The translations under genes and the position numbers were made by a program. From Siphonodentalium dalli (Eukaryota; Mollusca; Scaphopoda; Gadilida; Siphonodentaliidae): 64,000 nucleotides of DNA. Below the pieces are notes generated by a model. The model saw nothing but the letters and a program-made list of their open reading frames with translations, ran no database searches and was not told the origin of the DNA. The DNA lies in the NCBI GenBank assembly GCA_032622095.1, contig CP136062.1, forward strand, positions 196,795,887 through 196,859,886, given 5' to 3'. Below are positions 1 through 9,971 of the stretch, one piece after another (within the stretch, counting starts at the first letter, position 1; each line of letters begins with the position of its first letter).

Positions 1-258
1 GTATACTTTGCCCTAGATGCATCATATTCTGCTACAGACACCTACTCCCGACCAGATGCCAGTGGCTGCAAGCATATTTATTTATGCTCTGTAGCTGTCG
101 GAGAATTCACTAAAAGTAACAGTGATTATCGAGTGCCACCAACAAAGTCTAGCCACATATTATATGACAGTGTTGTCGACAACCCCAATTCTCCAGGAAT
201 GTATATTATATTTAATGACACTCAAGCTTATCCAGACTATCATATAACATTCAAATAA
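1..258 (+). CDS. PARP14/15-type mono-ADP-ribosyltransferase, terminal coding exon, copy 1 (5' partial)
   Basis: The frame is open from base 1 to TAA at 256-258 (85 residues). It begins VYFALDASYSA, the donor-site tyrosine segment of the PARP catalytic fold, continues through TYSRPDASG and KHIYLCSV, and ends QAYPDYHITFK. This is the C-terminal half of a macro-PARP (PARP14/15/10-like) catalytic domain, which transfers single ADP-ribose units from NAD+ to proteins. At the catalytic-glutamate position (segment PGMYIIFND) there is Met, as expected for a mono- rather than poly-transferase. The catalytic His and the upstream exons are outside the window. It differs from copy 2 (687-944) at 6 of 258 bases, giving three amino-acid changes: L/R, D/N and S/G. 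Family assignment is sure; the exact paralogue is not. Confidence 0.88.
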   Translation, partial: VYFALDASYSATDTYSRPDASGCKHIYLCSVAVGEFTKSNSDYRVPPTKSSHILYDSVVDNPNSPGMYIIFNDTQAYPDYHITFK

Positions 259-666
259 TTTCAATATTATATAACAAAAATGTGCTGTCTTGCAAATTAT
301 CTTCTATAACAGAACACAAGCATCTTGGTATGAAGAAACAGGGTTTCCATTGGAGGGCTAGTGGATTCCTTTTATGGTCTCTTCCCCCTGCCCAAATTTT
401 CCCATCGGACACATAATATATCCCTTCGTGAACAATAGACACCTGCATCACCCGTGTATATATCTCTCACTAAATATTTTCTTTGGAAGCAAACACTGAT
501 CACTAGTGAGCCATTTTACGGAAAAATAATTCTCTTCAAGGATTTGTACACACATCGACACATATTGCCTTATTCTGAAAGATATCGAAGGTGACATCAC
601 TTTGCCCATTTTTCGGTAAATGACAAATGAATATAACGAATTATATGTTCTTTAAAAAAATTTCAG

Positions 667-944
667 CAACTGTCTTAGGACTGGGTGTATACTTTGCCCG
701 AGATGCATCATATTCTGCTACAAACACCTACTCCCGACCAGATGCCAGTGGTTGCAAGCATATTTATTTATGCTCTGTAGCTGTCGGAGAATTCACTAAA
801 GGTAACAGTGATTATCGAGTTCCACCAACAAAGTCTAGCCACATATTATACGACAGTGTTGTCGACAACCCCAATTCTCCAGGAATGTATATTATATTTA
901 ATGACACTCAAGCTTATCCAGACTATCATATAACATTCAAATAA
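667..944 (+). CDS. PARP14/15-type mono-ADP-ribosyltransferase, terminal coding exon, copy 2
   Basis: The exon follows a plausible acceptor (AAAATTTCAG ending at 666) and encodes 91 residues plus a completing 2-base codon fragment, ending at TAA 942-944. It opens ATVLGLGVYFARD, so it includes the GxYFA tyrosine of the catalytic triad, and it ends QAYPDYHITFK like copy 1. The glutamate position is Met, which indicates a mono-ADP-ribosyltransferase. Only about 410 bp separate it from the stop of copy 1 and no other PARP exon lies between. It is therefore an alternative last exon spliced from upstream exons, or a non-functional duplicate. The acceptor phase needs one base from the preceding exon. 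Conservation of the coding frame argues that it is not simply debris. Confidence 0.85.
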
Positions 945-1279
945 TTTCAGTATTATATCAGTGAATGTGCTATCTCACATACTATCTTCTGTAACAGAAC
1001 ACAAGCATATGAAGAAACAGAATTTCCATTAGAGGGCCAGTGGATCCCATTTAGGGTCCCTCACCCACCACCTCCCCCCTCACCCAAATTCCCAACAGAT
1101 AATATATCCCTGCATGATCAGCCTGCATCAGATGTGTATCACTCACTAAATAATATGAACAGGGAATGATAAACAAAGGTAATTTTATTTACAAGCTAAC
1201 ACTTACCACTAGTGAGCCATTTTACAGAAAAATAATTCTCTTCAAGGATATGTACACACATCGACAATTACTGCCTTGT

Positions 1280-2040
1280 TACATCGCTAAAAGTCATGTG
1301 TTTTATTCAGACTGCTTACATCATGACAACAACAGAATCAAATAACACTTGTTTCTATTCAGATTTGTACCGAACTGATTAGGCTATTTTTAGCCAGTGA
1401 AGGTTCTCAGTAATATTTCATGGTATAAAAATGTTCATGAATTAAGGGAAGAAGTACATAGAAATAAAGTGCACAGTTATAAGTTTTTTCTGCTATTGTT
1501 GATGGATGTACGACAAATTTTCAGTACTTTAATTTCACCCACAAATTTCAATTGACATTTTCGTCACAAAATTTATACCTACAATATCATTTTATGAATA
1601 TGAAAACACCTTAATACATTACTTTTCAGTTTGTTAAAAATAAAAACACAATTTTGATTCCTTGACTTTATTTACTCATATTATAGGCTTAAATTACCGG
1701 ATGAGCTATTAATAACAATTATTCACAGTTGATTGCATGGACGGACTCGATCAACATTTTCCCCCTAGCGCCTATAGGGGGTCCCATTCCCCAAACCCCT
1801 ATTGGAAACCCTGAAAGAAAGAATGGAAGATAATTCATATGATAACACAATACAGTGTCCTCCCTAATTAAACAACAGACAATAAATTTGCATAAAATGC
1901 AGAACAGAGAAATAAATTTCCTCATATTTTGTTATCTATCACCACACTTAGCTTCTGAAGTTATCAAGATGGAATCACATATTGTTATAATTTTGAAACT
2001 TATAATGCTAAATGTTTTGATTTAGTAGTTTTCTTTATAG
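1280..2040. other. Intergenic, nothing recognised
   Basis: AT-rich sequence after the PARP duplication with no coding or repeat structure that I can support. Confidence 0.5.
1463..1468 (+). promoter_or_regulatory. Candidate poly(A) signal AATAAA downstream of PARP copy 2
   Basis: First clear AATAAA after the copy 2 stop, about 520 bp downstream. I see no equivalent hexamer between the copy 1 stop and copy 2, so a transcript ending on copy 1 would need a variant signal or would read through. Confidence 0.3.
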
Positions 2041-2042
2041 TC

Positions 2043-2938
2043 TTAACCCTTTCATGATGGGAGCTGCATTGGTGCAAGATTAAAGATTGTGTGCCAGTGC
2101 GTTCTCTTATATATGCAAATAAATATTATGTTAACCCTCCCAATTTTCAATTTATGTATACATAATACTGGGATAGAAAAGAGCCATGTCCGTTTAACAA
2201 TTTCTTGACTGGAGCTGTGCTCGTGCAGCATTAAAACTCTTGTGCCACTGGATTCTCTTATATATAATACTAGCCGATGAGCCCGGACAACCAAATTTCA
2301 AGTCGATAGCTCTACCCAGCCCGACGTTGTCCGGGCTATTCAAAAACCAAATTTCAAGTCGATAGCTCTACCCGTTTCCGAGATCTGGTCTGCGCATGCG
2401 CGAAGCTGGCATCGCACGGGCTCGGCGACCCGATAAAATTCGTATCCGTGGCAAGATACATTCACATACCAAATTTCAAGTCGATAGCTCCACCCATTTC
2501 CGAGATCTCGTCTGGGCATGCGCGAAGCTGGCTTCGCACGGGCTCGGCGACCCGATAAAATTCGTATCCGGGGCAAGATACATTCACATACCAAATTTCA
2601 AGTCAATAGCTCCACCCGTTTCCGAGATCTCGTCTGCGCATGCGCGAAGCGGGCGCCGCACGGGCTCGCCAATACGACAATGACGACCGCCTGGTCAAAC
2701 TACACACACGTACCAAGTTTCGTCCCGATCGGTCGAGAATCGTAGATTTGTATAAATGACATACAGACATACAGACAGACAGACAGAGGTCTTCAAAATA
2801 TATAGGAGATTGTTAGGCCAATGCATTCTCTTATTTGCCCATGCAAGGCTCCCTATGGGAGACTCGCATATATAAGAGAATGCATTGGCACAGGGGTTTT
2901 CGTAAACTTTCAGGAAGCTCTAGTCATAGAAGGGTTAA
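2043..2938. mobile_element. TTAA-flanked hairpin element (nonautonomous, piggyBac-like ends), interrupted
   Basis: Starts TTAACCCTTTCATGATGGGA and ends in the inverse, TCATAGAAGGGTTAA. It contains the family's hairpin motif, TGCATTCTCTTATAT with its inverse ATATAAGAGAATGCATTGGC. TTAA at both ends fits TTAA-specific insertion. The interior is disrupted: a second TTAACCC start lies at 2133 and a CTAGC-type element occupies 2270-2811. No transposase is present. Confidence 0.6.
2270..2811 (+). mobile_element. CTAGC-type repetitive element (family A)
   Basis: Begins CTAGCCGATGAGCCCG and ends with a CAGACAGA microsatellite followed by TCTTCAAAATATATAGGAGA. The body holds three copies of a roughly 122-bp unit (AAATTTCAAGTCGATAGCTC ... 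TCTGCGCATGCGCGAAGC ... GATAAAATTCGTATCC). It sits inside the 2043-2938 element. Further copies occur at 27370 and 30746-32440. I found no conserved protein in it. Confidence 0.65.
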
Positions 2939-3069
2939 TAGAGGTGTTGTCTATTCCTTGAACAAAATTATTAATTGATAGCTTCTCCTTTTGTGTCAAA
3001 TTGAGATTTCTCTTGCCAAATCTTTTGCCAAATGTGAATTATTTTTGCATTTTGCAAGTGGCAGTGAAA

Positions 3070-3460
3070 AACCTGGTAGCAGCTCATTTGCAGAATGAGG
3101 TCCCCAGAGGTTGAATTTAGCAGGCTAGCATAAACAAATTCACCCTCTGGGGACCTCCTCATTCTGCATGGCCTCATCTGCTACTGGAGACATAGACTCA
3201 GATTGAAGTTCCCAAATGGTGAATATTGTGATGTACACCCATTCGGAACCTCAATTATGCAATGTGTCGTTGGCCAATTTTGGGATATAGCACAACTGAA
3301 AAAGAAATAGAATCTGTGTGAAGATGTTTCTGCCTAAGCAGAATGAGGTCCCCAGAGGGTGAATTTGGTGATGCCAGCCCTCTATGCGGGATAGCATCAC
3401 CAAATTCACCCTCTGGGGACCTCATTCTGCAAATGACAGACACACTAAGCTCAGGCTTGT
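3070..3460. mobile_element. Paired-palindrome element, copy 1
   Basis: Two imperfect palindromes of about 80-95 bp (3090-3167 and 3338-3430) flank a roughly 170-bp core. Each palindrome runs from GCAGAATGAGGTCCCCAGAG to its inverse CTCTGGGGACCTCATTCTGC. The right end continues AAATGACAGACACACTAAGC, as in other copies. It has no coding capacity. Confidence 0.7.
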
Positions 3461-3484
3461 GTAGCAGGAGTGTGATGCTTTTAT

Positions 3485-3717
3485 GGATAACACAACTTCC
3501 ATGAGCTTCCTGAAATTTTGAGAATACCCTGTGCCAGTGCATTCTCTTATATATGGCGAGTCTCCCATAGGAAGCCTCGCATATATAAGGGAATACATTG
3601 GCCTAACCATATTTACATTGATCTTGTAAGCCAGTGCATTCTCTTATGTATGTGAGGCTGCACTGGCATAGGATCTTTAATGCTGCACCAGCGCAGCTTT
3701 TGTCATGAAAGGATTAA
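3485..3717. mobile_element. TTAA hairpin element, degraded copy
   Basis: Carries the family hairpin (GTGCATTCTCTTATATATGG with inverse CGCATATATAAGGGAATACA) and ends TGTCATGAAAGGATTAA. The left end is degraded to CCATGAGCTTCCTG without a clear TTAA. Confidence 0.5.
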
Positions 3718-4004
3718 TACAACAGGCTTCTGTGTAAGTAAAGCAATACACTCACAATTTTGTTTTCCTACATATATATCTTCCTCTTGATATACAGCAT
3801 TAAAAAATAAGTGCCTAAAATTAGGAAATATTCTTTTGCAACCATAATTGTGTTTTGTTGGGAAAATGTAGTTTCCCTAGTTTTATTTTATTTATGTTCT
3901 TCATCAGCATAATTCCTCTTTGCTTTACAAAGAATCTTGTGATGACCAAGGAACTTTGACTTAACCCTTTGTAACCATGTAACCACTTTGTAACGGCCAT
4001 GTTG

Positions 4005-4215
4005 TATCTCCGTCAAATATATCTTGGACACTGAATGAACTAATGGTTATACATTTCTTGCTTGCAAGATCATAGAAGTCGTTTTAAAAAATCGGTACGG
4101 AGTACCTACAGTACGCGCACTGTCAAACCTAAACAACTTTACCTCTGGACCAATCGTGTGAGTCCTTTCGCTATAGAAGCGAATGACAAGTAAGATTTTG
4201 ATCCTTTTATTTCTT
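4005..4215 (+). repeat. Left inverted terminal repeat of the DIRS-like element
   Basis: Starts TATCTCCGTCAAATATATCT and runs through GGACACTGAATGAAC and GGTACGGAGTACCTACAGTA to GACAAGTAAGATTTTGATCC. Its reverse complement is at 8505-8710 with few differences. Confidence 0.85.
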
Positions 4216-4790
4216 CTACGTCGCAAGATAAGTCGCATCTTTCATCTGTTCATTTTTAATGAACGTTCTCTTTACGATATTGCGAACGAAACCGCGCAGT
4301 GTCCTAATTTCGTGCACTACGCACGTGTTTTCCAATTTTCGGAATTCGGTTTTACAATTGTTCAACAATCTTTTATTCTACAATACTGTCTTATTAATGA
4401 CAGTGGTCCGTGTGTGGATAATTTCATTAACAAATATTTCAATTTTGTTTTGTTTACGAGAATCACTTCAAACAAATATCGTTTTTTGCATAAAACAATA
4501 TTCAATAAACCGATGCTCTTTCGAGTCATTCGAGTTCTTGTAGGTTTTTTTTTTTAACACTGCACCGGATGCAATATTGTGTTGGTGTTTGGAGTTTGGT
4601 CCCTGACAAAATCCTATCCCAATGTATTGGAATTAATAATTTCCAATATTTGACATTACAATAATTTACAATAATTTTCCTCACGGATGCTAGATAAAAT
4701 AGCCACAGTGTGGCTTACCTCTTCTCTCTACATTGAACATAAGGCTCAATGCTTTTACGATGAAAACTTCGTAATGTTATTTCCCTCCGA

Positions 4791-5444
4791 CAGGTAGGGG
4801 TGCCACGATTAAGCGTATAATCGTTGAAATGTTGATACGGCCGATATTCGATGACCATTTTCGGCTGCGATTACTCTGAGTTCTTTATTTCGGATGTCGA
4901 AAAGTACCAGACATATTTGGATACCCTGTTTTACAGTTTAATATCCAACGGACAGGTTAACAATCGTTGATCGTGCAAAGATATTTGTAACGCATTGTGC
5001 TCATTACTAATTACCGGCTTTCCTTCCCACGAGACAGTAACGATTGCTCTCGCAATTTTCTATTCACGGGTATTCACCATTTGCACTTGTCCACCTGGTC
5101 ACCATCAATATTAAAATATGTGAAGATATATTTAGCACATTTCCCATCTCCGTTAATTTATGGGCATGTGAAAGTGTCAGTAGACTTGGGTATATCACAC
5201 AATGACCTTTGATTTGAGATAACCCCAACTTACAATTATATTACCGGTGCAATTACACCCTTCTAATCAACGAAACTGTATTTTTTGTCATGGGAAGGAC
5301 AGTCTCGGTGGTTTCTGATACAAATTATGCACATGTGAATATTATGCACTACTTCCTCTGTCCTTGCTATTAGATAAGCTTCATCGATTCTAATCTAGTA
5401 TTGACTATCGATTATCAAGTCCAATGATCGTGGCACCTCTGCTG
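4791..5444. mobile_element. hAT-like nonautonomous element nested in the DIRS-like element
   Basis: The left end CAGGTAGGGGTGCCACGATT matches the inverse of the right end ATCGTGGCACCTCTGCTG in most positions. The flanking octamers CCCTCCGA and ACCTGGCA share only 4 of 8 bases, so a target duplication is at best decayed. The interior is AT-rich without a transposase. Confidence 0.4.
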
Positions 5445-5449
5445 ACCTG

Positions 5450-6830
5450 GCACCTTCTCTTGCATCCTCCATTAACTTGGAGACTCCGCTGGAGTTGGTT
5501 GGTAGACATGCCTCCTCCCTCAGGGTCGCGGCGTCCATAGCCCCCGCAGAGAAGGGCAGCGATGGTGGTCCAAGTGCAGCTGCCCTTGGTCCTGCCGCCG
5601 GGTTCGCACCATCGCTGCACCAGCCGGCCACTTGCTACAGCTACCACATCAGTGGTCCGTTTAGCTCGCAAGCCCGGTGCCCTCGGCACATTGCCTGCGT
5701 ACGCAGTTCAATGTGTCAACTGCCACTGCTTCCACTCCAGGGGATTTGACCGCACGGGTTCTGACCTGTCCTCCATTCGTCAACATCTTTTCCGGCATCC
5801 GTCCCTCCTGGTTTTGGGGTGGGTATGTATCCCTATTATTCACCTGTGTTCTTTCCTCCACCAGTGTGGCCTTGCTTTGTACAGTTTCTGGCATCTTTTG
5901 GGCTCCTAGGCCAGAACTTAGACTTAGTTTTCTTTCCGAGGCTCCGGAATTTTTTGCCTCATCAAACCAGGTGACCTGGTCGGGATACTTGCCCCTTTTC
6001 CCCCATCTCCTGGACGGACGGCGCTGTTCAGAGACGAGGACGTGCTGTCGCAACATCTCCTGGATTTGGCAGCGTTTGATGCGTGTCCGAGTTCGCCATG
6101 CCCATCCGAGAGTGCCTTCCCTGAGGGTCATTTCGGATGGATCAGTCCTTCGCACAATTTTGCATGCATTACCAGCACTATACTAACAGCACAGAAAAAG
6201 GAAGAACAAACATGGCCATTCTCTTGCTTCATCCATTCACATGGAGCCTCCGCTGGAGTCGGTTGCGGGACATGCCTCCTCCTTATTGGTCGCGGCCTCC
6301 TGAGCCATCCGCAGAGAAGTACGCCTGTCTTCCACAACCGAAGGACTGGATGGGGCCCACATATCAAGAACGAAAACCAACGTGTGACGATTTTCCTCTG
6401 CCAACTCGATACAGCCTGCTCAGGGTCTGTTAGTGGTCATGCCTCCTCTATTTGTAGTCGCGGCTTCCACAACCTTCGCAGAGACGGTCAACAATGGATT
6501 TTCCTCTGCCAACTCGGTACAGTCTGCGCTGCAGGCTCGGAGTCTGTTGGTGGTCATGCCTCCTCTATTTGTAGTCGCTGCTTCCACAACCTTCTCAGAG
6601 ATGGGCAACAATGAATTTTCCTCCGTCAACTCGGTACAGCCTGCGCTGCAGGCTCGGAATCTGTTGGTGGTCATGCCTCCTCTATTTGTCGCGGCTTCCA
6701 CAACCTTCGCTGCGACGAGCAGCGATGGAGGTTCTGCAGCATCTACCGCTGGTTCTGTCTCAGTCCATCCAGGTTCATGCTGTCACGGCACATAGCGGTT
6801 TTTCCGAACCCTTTCTTGCCTTGGCTACCT
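5450..6830 (+). pseudogene. Low-complexity, gag-like region of the DIRS-like element with a 117-bp repeat
   Basis: GC-richer than its surroundings, with long overlapping open frames on both strands. On the plus strand a 39-residue unit (VVMPPLFVVAAS ... FSSANSVQSALQAR) repeats three times with starts at 6438, 6555 and 6672, and degenerate relatives lie near 6271 and 5508. Its position ahead of the recombinase relic suggests gag. There is no zinc knuckle or other diagnostic motif, so the label rests on position only. Confidence 0.35.
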
Positions 6831-7319
6831 CATTGTGCCTAATCGCCGACAAGTGGCATTCATTCGACTGACTGTTTTGTACACTATTACCTTCGTTTAT
6901 TGTACTTTGAGGTTTCCTCTGTCAGTCTGCTTTCTGCCATATCGCATTGCTCTGGCTATGTGCCGCATTCAGGAACTGCTCCTGAATAAGTTTCTTTTGC
7001 CTCCATTCTCACCTCCGTTCTTATCCCGTCGGGGTATTCCAGGTGTTGTTGACACCTGTCTTTATAGTTTTGGGCCTTCTAATCTGTTAGATTTTTATTC
7101 AACAATTAGGCCTCTTTTATGAGACAAACCTAGACGTATTATGAACTTGATCGTGTGTGTGAACCTGATAAGTTAGTATGCGGGTGCTATATCTCACAGG
7201 GGACTTTGGCGCTCTACTCACTTAGCCGATCATATCATGAATATCGACCGTTCAGCTCCATAGACACTATCGTCTGAACTACGCTCATTTTCAATTTTAC
7301 TTCTAGATTTGGGATGTAT

Positions 7320-8230
7320 CTTTCAGTGAACACCTAACACCATAGGATTTCATCATATAGCGTATCAGCATTTCATTGGTGTCTAGGCGTCATGCATGTA
7401 GTACATTTTGTTATCGTATTTGTCACAGCACCGACTTTGAACCAAGAATATTTTCCTATTCAATGTTATCACTCGGGCCAAGTGTTTACATCACTTGGCA
7501 GGCGTGATTCTAATTCTAATCAGATTTAGCGATCTCCGATTCTCACCTTTGCGACATTTCACAATTATTGCCGCATGCCCATCGGTGCTTGATCATGCCA
7601 GTTGGCGGGTTATCACAGTTTTTGTAATTTTCTGCTAACCTACGGTATGGGTTCCCTATACCACCACCTGACGAACGATATTAAACTCAGTTCCACATTT
7701 ATTTTGAAACCATGCAGGCCGGTTCATTGCATCACCGATTGGCCGTATGATCAGACAGTGTTCCATTAGCGGTATTAGTTCCTCTCCTTGGTTGACCGTA
7801 CACTTCAATTTCCAGTTACTTGGCTTGGTGTACCAGAGGCAGGCAATCTTTCCATCTTGGTCCCCTCCCTTATGTGTATGTTTTTTTCTTTCCATGGACA
7901 TGATTTCCAGTGCTCAACTCAGTCATGTTTTCCTGGTGTATCCCTGGTCCCCCCCCATTGGTCTGGGCCCAACGGTTTCTCATATCTCCCCTGGGTCTCT
8001 CGGTCGGGCTCCAAATAGGTTCCTTTATCATATTAGGAACATGAACGAATGAGTTATCTCCCTGGCCTATGACCAATGTTTGTCCTGGACACCTTCACCC
8101 TGTGATCATTAGGGCACATGAGGTACGTGTTGTTTCCTTTTAGGAGGCTCAGTTGTTTTGGGTTTATCTGAGCTACTGCATATGGGACACAATGATCTAT
8201 TTTTTGGCACATGTCTACCAAGAAATTTTT
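7320..8230 (+). pseudogene. DIRS-type tyrosine recombinase relic
   Basis: Plus-strand segments resemble the DIRS recombinase in order: LSVNT followed by ISSYSVSAFH near 7320-7380 (N-terminal helical part); FILKPCRPVHCITDWPYDQT near 7700-7755; and RAHEVRVVSF, then W, F and a final Tyr, near 8109-8228. The last segment contains the HxxR box and a candidate nucleophilic tyrosine with the spacing usual in this family. Stops and frame changes interrupt it repeatedly. These enzymes cut and rejoin circular cDNA intermediates at the target; this copy cannot be active. Confidence 0.5.
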
Positions 8231-8330
8231 TTGGTACAGGATGCAGGTCTTTTCTGCTTCAGCAGGCGGGTTTCATGGACATAGTCGGATTATCTGCCTC
8301 GTGGCCTCCTCCTCTTCAAGAATTCTAATT

Positions 8331-8432
8331 ATAACCATTAGTTCATTCAGTGTCCAAGATATATTTGACGGAGATATAATATTTTTTTACCCAAAATATG
8401 TATCTCCTATAATAAATATCTTGGACACTGAA
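8331..8432 (+). repeat. Internal complementary region of the DIRS-like element
   Basis: 8331-8376 is the reverse complement of the left terminus (4005-4053), and 8377-8432 is the reverse complement of the right terminus (about 8693-8749). The two outer ends are thus joined head to head in one short stretch, as in the circle-junction template of DIRS elements. Confidence 0.75.
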
Positions 8433-8504
8433 CACAGAGGGCCCTCCCAGTTGGGATCAACATTCCCGCCCCGCGCACTCGGTCAAACGCATCAAACACA
8501 CAGG

Positions 8505-8749
8505 AGGAAGAAATTTTTTTAAAAGGATCGAAATCTTACTTGTCATTCGCTTCTATAGCGAAAGGACTCACACGATTGGTCCAGAGGTAAAGTTGTTTAG
8601 GTTTGACAGTGCGCGTACTGTAGGTACTCCGTACCGATTTTTAAAACGACTTCTATGATCTTGCAAGCAAGAAATATATAACCATTAGTTCATTCAGTGT
8701 CCAAGATATTTATTATAGGAGATACATATTTTGGGTAAAAAAATATTAT
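8505..8749 (+). repeat. Right inverted terminal repeat of the DIRS-like element
   Basis: Inverse of the left repeat from TAAAAGGATCGAAATC to GTTCATTCAGTGTCCAAGAT. It is then extended by TTATTATAGGAGATACATAT and GGGTAAAAAAATATTAT, which the left repeat lacks but the internal complementary region contains. Confidence 0.8.
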
Positions 8750-9003
8750 TTCCAGACCAAAATGCTGAGGAGTTTCAATAATAAATGGCTGATCTGTAAA
8801 TTGAAGCTAGTGAATGTCACCTACTGGTAACTTTTGAGAGGTCTAATCTACGAGTTTGAAAATGCAAAGGTAGTTGCTTTATATAACTGCACTCGGAATG
8901 TCGCTGTGCCTAGATAATCATGAGAAAATTGCCAGAATAACAAAGTTCAGTTTATTGGCAAAAACTTGGTAATGATAGGTTTAAATAAAGGTACAGCCTC
9001 AGA

Positions 9004-9025
9004 CCCCCCCCCCCCCCCCCCCCCC
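9004..9025 (+). repeat. Homopolymer of 22 C
   Basis: An uninterrupted run of C directly before GGTAAAGTGGTCCTGC, the left end of the next element. The exact length is prone to sequencing error. Confidence 0.9.
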
Positions 9026-9312
9026 GGTAAAGTGGTCCTGCTAATGTTCTATGATGCTGGTTAGTTTTGCTTAATTGCTACGATGCTGGTGGGCCAAAAT
9101 GGTGCTGTTAAGAAAATATAAAATGGTTTATATACACATAACTGCTTTCCCTGATTCATTCGGATTAGCCAAACACCACGAAAATGTCAACTTAAGATAA
9201 AATGACGGTACTTTTTCTCAACAGCATTAGTTTGCCCTACCGGCATCATAGCAATTATGGCAGGACCCACCAGCATCATATCAAATTAGCAGGACCACTT
9301 AACCAGCAGTGA
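9026..9312. mobile_element. Short inverted-repeat element (GGTCCTGCTAA ends)
   Basis: The left end TAAAGTGGTCCTGCTAATG with ATGATGCTGGT is mirrored at the right by ACCAGCATCATATC and AATTAGCAGGACCACTTAAC. About 285 bp and no coding content. A diverged relative at about 34730-35305 is split by another insertion. Confidence 0.6.
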
Positions 9313-9971
9313 GCCATGATTTATCTTCTGCCATGGAAATCATTGAACCAACCTTGAAATTTATTTACCATGGTTTTTGGGGTTTAGAATGATGTGTGTG
9401 TTGGTCGGTCACCACAGGTACGAGGTCTGGAATGGAGTATAATTGTGACTGTTATATTCATATCAGTCTCTTTTTTTTTAAAACGACGATAATATTATCT
9501 GATTTACATCTCTAGAAATCCGTATGCCAATTCCTTTTCTGTATTGATGCGATCTCCTTCATTACATAGGTCCTGTCTCAACACTGGGCTCTATTGCATT
9601 GGTTGTGATATAACAGCTCATTGCAAGTTGGAATCCAGTTTTTTATAAAAGCCGATGACAATTACAAACACAGCTTCACGATTGCTTATGTTTAAACTGC
9701 CAGATTTGATTGGTTATATTTAAACTGCCAGATTGGAGGTCAACGATGTGTTGACAATTATCCATTGCATAGTGAAACATGACAAATTTTATAATTCAGA
9801 ATACAGGCGATAATATTCATAATTCATTATACTCATCTCGATCTAGGAGACATCATCTTCAAATTTTTATCAGACAACGATATTTATTGCTTATCGTTTG
9901 TTCACTCCATATTTGGAAACAATTTATCACATCATCTTGGGAAGGTACATGTCATCCTATAAATAGGATCC

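Larger units (their letters stand above)
1..1278 (+). repeat. Tandem duplication covering the PARP last exon and its 3' flank
   Basis: 1-575 aligns with 687-1278 at an offset of 686 rising to about 706 through indels. The coding part is about 98% identical. The 3' flanks are clearly more diverged but still alignable, sharing landmarks such as CACTAGTGAGCCATTTTAC and TACACACATCGACA. The left unit may start before the window. Confidence 0.88.
4005..8749 (+). mobile_element. Degenerate DIRS-like (tyrosine-recombinase) retroelement
   Basis: Bounded by inverted terminal repeats of about 210 bp (4005-4215 and 8505-8749), with a short internal complementary region just before the right repeat (8331-8432). 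That arrangement is specific to DIRS-type elements, which replicate through a circle and integrate with a tyrosine recombinase instead of an integrase. The plus-strand interior reads as a low-complexity, gag-like segment (about 5450-6830) and then a recombinase relic (about 7320-8230) with stops. I could not find a reverse transcriptase, so this copy is inactive and probably internally deleted. A hAT-like element appears inserted at 4791-5444. Confidence 0.65.

Noticed and set aside
2340-2745. Overlapping open frames on both strands in CTAGC-type elements (e.g. [21 protein letters not shown])
   Set aside because: They recur wherever the 122-bp unit occurs, on both strands, with no start context or family match.
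3070-3460. Regularly spaced palindromes suggesting a CRISPR array
   Set aside because: Eukaryotic context, dispersed copies, palindromes paired around a shared core and no unique spacers.
4183-4557. 124-residue plus-strand frame after the left DIRS repeat
   Set aside because: AT-rich Phe/Ile-rich translation that overlaps the terminal repeat; not like gag or reverse transcriptase.
5661-6155. 164-residue minus-strand open frame rich in Arg/Glu
   Set aside because: It lies antisense to the inferred plus-strand direction of the DIRS-like element, in a GC-rich stretch where both strands are open. No recognisable domain.
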